From positions 575,501 to 639,500 of the forward strand of contig NW_026611594.1 of NCBI RefSeq assembly GCF_028502605.1: a stretch of DNA of 64,000 bases, given 5' to 3'. Position numbers and translations under genes: made by a program. Below are positions 57,035-64,000 of the stretch, one piece after another. Position 1 is the stretch's first letter. Every line of letters starts with the position of its first letter. Below the pieces are notes generated by a model. It did not search any database and was not told where the DNA came from. It worked only from the letters and a program-made list of their open reading frames with translations. The stretch is from Trichoderma breve (Eukaryota; Ascomycota; Sordariomycetes; Hypocreales; Hypocreaceae).

Positions 57035-59870
57035 TTATTTATTTCCTTTCCGCCATGCTCTTAGAGTTGATTGCGTAGCTAGAGTTCTTGGATGACTTGC
57101 GCCCAGTACCGTGTGCTGCAGATCATAGCAAGTCTGCATTAACCCTAGAGCATCTTCTTGACGATTCCTGTCTTTCCAAAGAACCGCGAGTTTTCTCATG
57201 TAATGCAGCGTATCAGGGTGTTGAGTTCCAAGTTTCTTTTTACAAATCTCGACCAGCTGCATCTGCAGCTCCTCAGCCTCTTCCCACCGGTTTTGCCTTC
57301 TGTATGTTAACGCAAGGTTATTCATACCAATCAAAGTATCGGGATGATCAATTCCGAGCTCTGCCTTGAAACCTTCAATCGCCCGTAATTCCAGCTTTTC
57401 GGCTTCTATATGCCGGCCTTGGTTCTTATATGTCGATGCTAGGTTAATCATGCTAATTAGTGTGTCTTGATGATCCGCCCCAAGTTTCGTCTTGAGGCCC
57501 TCAAGCACCTGTTCTTGCAGCTTTGCAGCTTTTTCCAATAAGCTTTGCTTCCGATACGTTAATGCTAGGTTGCCCATACTAATCAGTGTATCAGTATGAT
57601 CAACCCCCAATTTCTTCGTAAGGCCCTCCACCGCCCGTAGGTCTAGCTTTTCAGCCTCCTTCCATCGACCCTGTTTTCGGTAGGTTGCTGCTAGGTTACT
57701 CATGTTGTGTAGAGTCTTAGGGTGATCGTCCCCAAGCTTCGTCTTAAGATTCTCCGTCACTCGTTCCCATATATTTTCCGCTTCCTGATACCTCCCGTCA
57801 TAATACAGGCATTTCGCATATTTCCGTAAAAGATCAAGCTTGCCTTTGTCGTCTTCGCTAATCAGCGGCGACCCGAGAACGTAATGCGCGTGTGGCATAC
57901 ACGATCTCCACGTTCTTTTGTCGTAGTCAATGCTTCCCATATTCTTTGCCAATATTGAGATGGTTTTGCTGGCCCAATGAGATAGTAGCCCTTCTTTTCG
58001 AAGCCAATTTCTCATTGCTAAATGCACCAATCGATGGACAGTCACACCCGAGTCGACAGACCGCTTGGCTATGAACGAGTATCCTTGCAATGTCCCCATA
58101 GCTTCCATCTCTTGTTTCCGCGATTGACCCGGTGGAAGAAGCGATTGCGGTATGTCTTTCGCATCTACGCACGCCATGAAAGACAGATAGTCTGCTGCAA
58201 GAGGATCCCGATGGCGGATTTGCTCAAAGGATATAAGCCACGTAGTGGCTATAGGATTCTTCAAGTCGTGGTAACGACCATCGTCTTCAAAGTCTTCGCT
58301 AAGAAGTTCGATGACATCTTCTTCTTGCTCTTCCAGTAGCGATAGATAGTCGCCCAAGCTGATTCCGTTGGTATTTATATACACCGCTGCTTGGACAATG
58401 GCTAGTGGGAGGTACATAAGCTGAACGAGAAGAGCTGTCACATCTTGTTGACTAACAGGTTCCTGGTCAACTAGGCATTTCTCAAAAAGCTCCTTGCCAT
58501 CATCTTCGTTCATGGCAGATAATTCTACTACGTTCCGACCCGCGAGCCTGACTGCCGCCTTCTTGTCGCGCGTTGTAAAGATGATCGACCCGTGGACGCT
58601 TTTTGGCATATAGTCAATCAGGCGACTGGATTCCTGTAAAGGCTGGTTAACCCACATGCCGATTTCGTCAGCATTATCGAACACCAAAAGCCATTGTCCT
58701 GCGCTCTCGCTGCTCAGATGATTCTGCACAAGCCTTTTAACGTCCGCTTTTGCATCATCATACCCGGAAATACCCAACTTCGCGGCGGCATTGCGATATG
58801 CTTGTCCTAAACTTTCCCTGCTGGTTGCTGGAATCCATATGACCGAGCAGTTTTTATGGTCATTCCTGATTCGGTAGACCAGTTCAAGAGCGAGCTGCGT
58901 CTTGCCGACTCCACCAAGTCCTGAGATTGCGACTTTGGCGGTATGTTGCCCTGGGAAAAGCATCTGACGAAGCCTTTTTAGATCAGACTCGCGGCTGGTG
59001 AAAGAGGGGTTCCGTTCAAACGGTACGATCCAAGTGCAGTTCTCAACTTGATACTATTAAATTATTAAGAATGATATGAGAGGGAGTGGAGGGCAACATA
59101 CCTGTTTGGCTACTGGGACCATCGTCATGGCTCGTGGCATCGGCAATCTCTTTTTTAAGCCGACGGACTGCATTTGCCTTTCCTTCGCCATATATCATCG
59201 CCATGAATATACCGAATATACCAAGAAGGCAATACGCCCAATCTTCTTCAAGAGTGGTCTGTCGTGTCTCGGCCCATTTGAACCGTTCCTCAACGCTATA
59301 CATTGAAAGGTCGTTTCCTCGGAGTGCTTGAACTCCAATATTTGTTACTTCGTGAATTTGCCGCTCAAGAGTCCTTTTGTCGCCAAGCCGTAGGCCATTC
59401 TTTATAAAGAACTCGACTGAGGCCGGAGCTAGAAGCTCTTGCAACGTCCAGCCTCGAGTAAACCACTTGCTTCTCCGAAAAGCCGACTCCCATATAGGCG
59501 GAGACTGCTGGCTATCGCTCTTTGACTCAGAGTCTGAGATGTCCGATAGATATGCATAACATCGAGTTGCATTCTGATACCAACGATACATGGAATTGAT
59601 TGCCTCGGCAAGCTCGGTATTATTTGCTTTGTCGATACAGCAGGTATCTACCCATATGTATCGTAGGCCGTCACGTTTGGCTTGCGCCGCACAGAACCGG
59701 ATTTTCTCGTAGCCAGTTTTCTCCATCCCAGTGCCGTCGACCAGGTCTCTAAAAGTGACTTCTTGGGAATCTGAGTCCCATGTATGCGATAGAATAGCAT
59801 ATCTAGGTATGGCACCAGCTGGCGCTTTTATCAGCCGATACTGGCCATTGTCGCAATCAAGCAGTCGCAT
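57035..59870 (-). CDS. HET-NB-ARC-TPR NLR receptor
   Basis: Two exons (59870-59102, 59046-57035) with a 55-nt intron give 926 residues. Residues 1-250 are a HET domain of the NWD type: MRLLDCDNGQYRLI, YAILSHTWD, RYIWVDTCCIDK, WFTRGWTLQELLAP and EDWAYCLLGIFGI. The NB-ARC follows with an intact P-loop (ISGLGGVGKTQLALEL), LLVFDNADE as Walker B, and IIFTTRDKKAA. A winged-helix region (SFEQIRHRDPLAADYLSF) and at least five kinesin-light-chain-type 42-residue TPR units end the protein (for example HPKTLHNMSNLAATYRKQGRW). The TPR units are strikingly alike. In fungi this architecture mediates non-self recognition: ligand binding to the repeats triggers HET-driven cell death. All key ATPase residues are present, so it should be functional. 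Confidence 0.95.
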
Positions 59871-61449
59871 TATTCCAAGCGGGGTTTACAATAAACGAGT
59901 TGCAATCGAAGTCGAACACCACATTCAGTGTTGATCTTAGCGAGAGCACATGAATTGCTAGTACGTGTGTAATGAGTGCTGATATACAGACATGACATGA
60001 AAATCGAGAGCAATGCACTGATAGAACCTGTAGACAGATCGAGAGACACACAGGCAGTGCCGAGGGCTCAGTAGCTGAACGGCGATGAAGCTGCGATCGC
60101 TGCCTTAAAAATGGTCTCCCGTGCCTTAAGTGGTTGGCACGGTAGGGTTATTCATGGCTATGGACCTGGAAAAATGGACACTAATGCAACATACGCATTT
60201 CATGCTTACCCTATGTTGACAGGCTCCACTGAATTACAAGCCAATGAACACACACTACGGGAGCTGTCAGAGAAGTTGTTCAAGTCTTTATGGTGTGTGT
60301 AGCTAGATATGGCTACCAATCAAGAAATTGCTTGACTTGGGCGGCCAATGAATTATAAACTAGATTGAAGGGAAATGTTGTTAAGATGTTGGACCTAGAG
60401 GTAAAGGTGTAGGGAGCTATACTCCCTGGGTAAATTCCTTTCTCCTTCAAAATGATATTTATCCCACCTTATCCTATCTAAGATAGAACCGGTTTCTAAA
60501 AGCCCATTCCTTATTTGATCGTTGGCAAGGGCTCATTGTGGTGGTGCCAAGATAGTACTCCTGAGACGTCTTTGACACATCAATTATCATACACATATAT
60601 TCCTTGTCGGTAAAATCTAGAATGATATTACAAAGCGGTTGATAGACAACATCAAAGTCCATGCCCTTTGCAAACTTAGTGCGCTATCAATGCGCATCCT
60701 TAAAAGCACCACGGGCTGAATTGCCTTTGCTGCCGCAAAAGGTTAATTAAATAAAATTAGACAACCTCCCGGGCTTATAATGAACTGACTGTTGATGTCC
60801 TTGTTGAGCAACTATTACAAGGTCGATCAGCGGAAGGTTTGTAAACTCTGGCGGAGTCATTGTAGGTACCACCTCCGTATATATTGACTTGATTTCCACT
60901 GCCTGTTATCATGAGCACTACTATTAAAGTTGAATTTTTCTTAAGTCATGGGTATGACAGCTTTCATAACTTGCACTTGCCGTATAGAGAGAAGGGAAGA
61001 AGCAAGAAACTTGAACATGGAGTGACTCAGCATTTATTCAGCCAAGTGTACAACATGATGCTGTATTTAACTTCAACCCTGGCAGAGAGAAAGACAGCTA
61101 TTTGCTTGCAAACCTGGGTTACAGACGCTACAAGCCTGGCTTGAAATTAGATACTTCTTTTCAGTTGTCCAACTTCCTAATTTCTAGGGACTACCTAACC
61201 TCTATAGGGACGCCACAGTGATCTGCGAAAAAGTGGCAATTTAATCATGATACGAAGCTACGAATATAGCGGTTTAAACGTTAAGAGAGTTTTATAACAT
61301 CGTTAACTGATAACTTTGTGCCTCATAGCTGATGCTTGTCTCATTATGAGAGCGTGAATCTAAAACCTGGAATGTAACACTGATAATGCAATTTATTATC
61401 CCCTGACAACTTATTAAACGTTTACAATATCTAAGTTATAAATACGTCT

Positions 61450-61580
61450 TGCGGAGAATCGTGTAAATGGCTTACATGGAGCTTTGCGGAGATTCTCGTA
61501 TAGAAAATTGTAAGGAGATTTTGCGGAAAGTGTTGCGGAGAAGACCTGCGCGGAGCGCTATTAGAGAAGTCTTGCGGAGA
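61450..61580 (+). promoter_or_regulatory. TGCGGAGA repeat cluster upstream of the NADP oxidoreductase
   Basis: Exact TGCGGAGA occurs at 61450-61457, 61485-61492, 61534-61541 and 61573-61580, all in the same orientation and about 35-50 bp apart. Two variants, TGCGGAAA (61522) and TGCGCGGAG (61547), lie between them. The cluster ends about 180 bp before the ATG at 61763. CGG-containing cores are typical of Zn2Cys6 activators, so a regulated promoter is a reasonable inference. Confidence 0.6.
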
Positions 61581-61639
61581 GTGAGAAAAACTCCACTCCT
61601 ACAAGTTTAGCTGATTGCTTATGTTGCAACATTTCTCAA

Positions 61640-61646
61640 TATAAAT
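61640..61646 (+). promoter_or_regulatory. Candidate TATA box of the NADP oxidoreductase gene
   Basis: TATAAAT lies 117 bp before the ATG at 61763 and 60 bp after the last TGCGGAGA copy, a spacing that suits a core promoter downstream of activator sites. Confidence 0.5.
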
Positions 61647-61762
61647 CTACTGTAGATAAGCCTTTCTGCACTTTCCGATCCTATCATAAAACATCTTACA
61701 CATTCAGCCTGCGTCTACAAGAATCATCACTCGGCTGAAATATTTTTACAGCACTCGAAAAC

Positions 61763-62623
61763 ATGGCAGCAACCGACCAACCTCCAAAGACAGACATACC
61801 ACGCCAAATCGCCATCATAGGCGCTGGTGTGGTCGGAACCGCCTTAGCAACACAGCTTATTCACGCTGGCAACTCTGTCAGCATTAGTAATTCGAGAGGT
61901 CCTGAAAGCCTTCGTGATGTGGAGAGGACAACAGGTGCCAAAGCAATGGATACCAAGCGCGCAGTTTCCGAAGCGGATGTCGTTATTCTTGCAATACCAA
62001 TGAGCGGTATTCTGCCCTTGCAGCCGCTTTTACAATCTTCTTTGCGACCCGACACCATCTTGATTGATGCCTGCAATTATTATCCCACGCGTGATGGGAA
62101 CATCCAGCCGTTAGATGAAGGCGTGGTAGAGAGTGTTTGGATGTCGAAAACATTCTCACACCCAGTGGTGAAGGCATTAAATAATATCGTTGCTCTCAAC
62201 ATTGCTTCCAGCTCAAAAACAAAAGGTTCTCCGAAAAGAGTAGCACTTCCCGTCTCAGGAGAGGATGACAAGTCCGTGGCAGTTGTGATGGAATTGGTAG
62301 AAGCAATGGGATTCGACGCATTCAACGCAGGTCAACTAGCAGACTCGTGGCGACAGCAACCTGGACAGCCAGCTTATTGTACTGAGCCGAATCTGAAAGA
62401 ACTAGTAAGTTTACTTAGTTCTGCAAACCGGGACGGTGTAAGCGCAAAACGAGACCAAGGGATGGCGCTTGCACAGAAGTTACCGCCAGATTTCCCTCCG
62501 CAAATTATGGTGAAAGTAGCGCGATTAGGGGCCGGTTTGGACTGGTGGAAGCCTGGAAGCTGGCTCGCAGCGGCAAAATTTGCGTATGCTCTTGCTCGAG
62601 CGAGTTTCAAACGTTCTGCTTAG
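61763..62623 (+). CDS. NADP oxidoreductase, coenzyme F420-reductase-like family
   Basis: A 286-residue, single-exon protein. The N-terminal Rossmann fold opens with IAIIGAGVVGTALATQLIHAGNSV; the NSR after strand 2 suits the 2'-phosphate of NADPH. Further landmarks are ADVVILAIPMSGI, ILIDACNYYP, SHPVVKALNNI, LPVSGEDD and the AMGFDAFNAGQLADSW region, all typical of F420_oxidored/NAD-binding_2 proteins. Fungi do not make coenzyme F420, so the substrate must be something else, perhaps a metal chelate or small carbonyl as in related eukaryotic reductases. It is probably cytosolic. The promoter with repeated TGCGGAGA suggests inducible expression. Confidence 0.88.
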   Translation: MAATDQPPKTDIPRQIAIIGAGVVGTALATQLIHAGNSVSISNSRGPESLRDVERTTGAKAMDTKRAVSEADVVILAIPMSGILPLQPLLQSSLRPDTILIDACNYYPTRDGNIQPLDEGVVESVWMSKTFSHPVVKALNNIVALNIASSSKTKGSPKRVALPVSGEDDKSVAVVMELVEAMGFDAFNAGQLADSWRQQPGQPAYCTEPNLKELVSLLSSANRDGVSAKRDQGMALAQKLPPDFPPQIMVKVARLGAGLDWWKPGSWLAAAKFAYALARASFKRSA

Positions 62624-63011
62624 AGGATTGGATGTGTGAAGAAAGGCGTTGAGTCAGTTGGCTAATATTAATCACTCGAGGTGCACGCCACCGGCTTCGA
62701 CTAAGCCAAGCAAACGAAAAGCGGTATACCTTCGATCTTTGTGTTATTCTTGAACATTCCTTTCTTTTTATATTTCCTATTTATATATCAGATATTGCAT
62801 AGTGACCCGATTGGTTGATCGAGCTTATGGTTCAGGTAGCTATGCGCTCGCCGAATGGGCTGCATAGCCACCGCACCTCAAATTGTTTAAATTATATCAA
62901 TGGATGGAATTAATTGCGAAAGAATGTTATTACACTAATTAGTATAATACATAGATATCTATATGCCATCCATGGATCTAAATTCAGTGTTGAATTAATA
63001 ACCTAAGGGCT
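62624..63011. other. Intergenic between convergent genes
   Basis: 388 bp between two 3' ends; AT-rich with no recognisable feature. Confidence 0.5.
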
Positions 63012-64000
63012 TCACCACCAAGGAGCTGACGCATCGCGGTAGACATTCGTCCCACAGTGAACTTCGCCGTCCAGCTCGTGATGATCATACCAATCATCGA
63101 TAAACGTGACGTTGAAGTTTATCTTTGAATAAGCATCGCGGACTGCTGTCGCAAATATGTCTTTTCCGTCAATAATTGGGCCCCATTGAGCGGGTGCCAG
63201 AATCTGAGAATCGCTCAGCACGACACCATTGATGGCTCCTGGGTACATCGCAGTGAGACGGGGGCCTGTATAACGTGTCGTAGTCTGTCTTTTCTCCAGC
63301 GGCCCATTGGGATTGATGGCCTCGATAATCGAGAGAGGTTTCGGAGCAGGTGCGCCTTTGAATGTGGCGACGGTGTGAAGCTGCGCAGGCTGAGCCCCGT
63401 TGGCTGTACAGGGAAATGACTCGTTATAGTAGATGCCAGGGACGTGAAGAATCTCGTCATCGGTGAGTCCGACAGCATTTTTAACAATCTCAATGTTCTT
63501 CTGGATATACTGATTGGCGTATGTGTTGAGCTCTGTCAGGCTGGCTAGTTGCAAGACCTGATCGACAGTGAGGTTGGGCAGACAATACTGAAAACTCGGC
63601 TTAGGATCAGAGGCATCTTGAATTCGTGACATAGCCGTAACACCGCCATGTCCAGCCGCTTGCGCATCTTTCAGGAGCTGGATACCGGCAAGTGGATCGG
63701 CAAGCATAACAATCCAGCCTCGTGAATTGTTGGCCGGTAGAAATTGCATGTACTCGTCTGTATGCCCGACCAGAAGCCAATCATGGTCAGTAATAACGGG
63801 ATCTTGTGCCTCTTGTGCCCTAAGAAACGCCATGATCCATGGATCTTCCGAGTCTTGCTGGCCCATTATGATACGACCGGCAGCATATGTTTTGTTGTTG
63901 AAGCTGTGCGGCGGGATTGTTTCCAGATTACCCATGGAATCAGTAGAACCGCCACGCCACAAGTACTGGATCGCGCCAACGGAGTCGGATCGCAAGTCCG
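63012..64000 (-). CDS. Protein-arginine deiminase, C-terminal part (truncated by window edge)
   Basis: The frame stops at 63012 and is still open at the right edge of the window, so the N-terminal part lies outside. The visible 327 or so residues match the PAD catalytic domain. They include SMGNLETIPP, YAAGRIIMGQ, the active-site WLLVGHTDEYMQFLP (catalytic His and Asp), SRGWIVMLADP, and the C-terminal HELDGEVHCGTNVYRD with the nucleophilic Cys. The first catalytic Asp should lie upstream of the window. PADs convert peptidyl-arginine to citrulline, in animals under calcium control. Fungal members exist but are little studied. Localisation cannot be judged without the N-terminus. Confidence 0.9.
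   Translation of the reverse strand, partial: DLRSDSVGAIQYLWRGGSTDSMGNLETIPPHSFNNKTYAAGRIIMGQQDSEDPWIMAFLRAQEAQDPVITDHDWLLVGHTDEYMQFLPANNSRGWIVMLADPLAGIQLLKDAQAAGHGGVTAMSRIQDASDPKPSFQYCLPNLTVDQVLQLASLTELNTYANQYIQKNIEIVKNAVGLTDDEILHVPGIYYNESFPCTANGAQPAQLHTVATFKGAPAPKPLSIIEAINPNGPLEKRQTTTRYTGPRLTAMYPGAINGVVLSDSQILAPAQWGPIIDGKDIFATAVRDAYSKINFNVTFIDDWYDHHELDGEVHCGTNVYRDASAPWW

Larger units (their letters stand above)
59871..61762. other. Intergenic region, NLR promoter to oxidoreductase promoter
   Basis: About 1.9 kb, AT-rich, between divergent starts. Short frames at 60111 and 60911 lack any supporting feature. The right end contains the TGCGGAGA repeats (annotated separately) and a TATAAAT at 61640-61646, 117 bp before the next ATG. 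Confidence 0.55.

Noticed and set aside
1..64000. tRNA genes, CRISPR arrays and transposons
   Set aside because: I saw no convincing tRNA box sequences, no repeat-spacer arrays and no transposase or reverse transcriptase domains by eye. A tRNAscan and repeat search would be decisive.

Overview
The window is nuclear DNA of a filamentous ascomycete. Genes carry many short (about 48-100 nt) GT-AG introns, intergenic DNA is AT-rich, and the gene families are typical of Pezizomycotina: HET-domain and NLR-like proteins, LysM proteins, subgroup C chitinases, and a lysine-pathway homoaconitase. The LysM/chitinase neighbourhood resembles arrangements known in Hypocreales such as Trichoderma, but the species cannot be fixed from sequence alone. 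All exon models were built by hand from splice signals. For most multi-exon genes the summed exon lengths give an intact reading frame.

Left part (1-18.2 kb): an unrecognised 563-residue protein, a HET-domain protein, then a cluster that looks like fungal innate immunity or allorecognition. It holds a 1,761-residue NLR-like protein (alpha/beta-hydrolase-like, NACHT-like, about 18 ankyrin repeats, zinc finger) in which both the hydrolase serine and the P-loop are missing. Next is an unknown 297-residue, probably beta-rich protein, and divergent from it a 979-residue protein with ankyrin-like motifs and an intact subtilisin-type protease. The last two recall the fungal pairing of a protease with a protease-activated cell-death effector.

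Middle part (18.4-36.3 kb): homoaconitase (lysine biosynthesis), a small cupin, then a secreted chitin-related group. This comprises a four-LysM protein, a secreted HExxH metalloprotease and a 1,400-residue LysM/CBM18/GH18 chitinase. It is followed by a C2 - YPK1-like pseudokinase - ankyrin fusion whose catalytic residues are gone.

Right-middle part (36.6-49.2 kb): a histidine phosphatase, then an apparent catabolic group made of an NCS1 permease divergent from a hydantoinase/oxoprolinase-DUF917 fusion, with a GATA-site-rich shared promoter. An aldo-keto reductase follows, broken by a one-base frameshift, then an NLR-type TPR protein whose last intron seems to have lost its acceptor AG, and an acyl-protein-thioesterase-like hydrolase.

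Right part (49.5-64 kb): a large AAA+ ATPase with a glutamine-rich tail, an orphan STAND-like protein without a P-loop, a HET-NB-ARC-TPR receptor with near-identical TPR units, a coenzyme-F420-reductase-like NADP oxidoreductase behind a cluster of TGCGGAGA repeats, and the C-terminal part of a protein-arginine deiminase that runs off the window edge.
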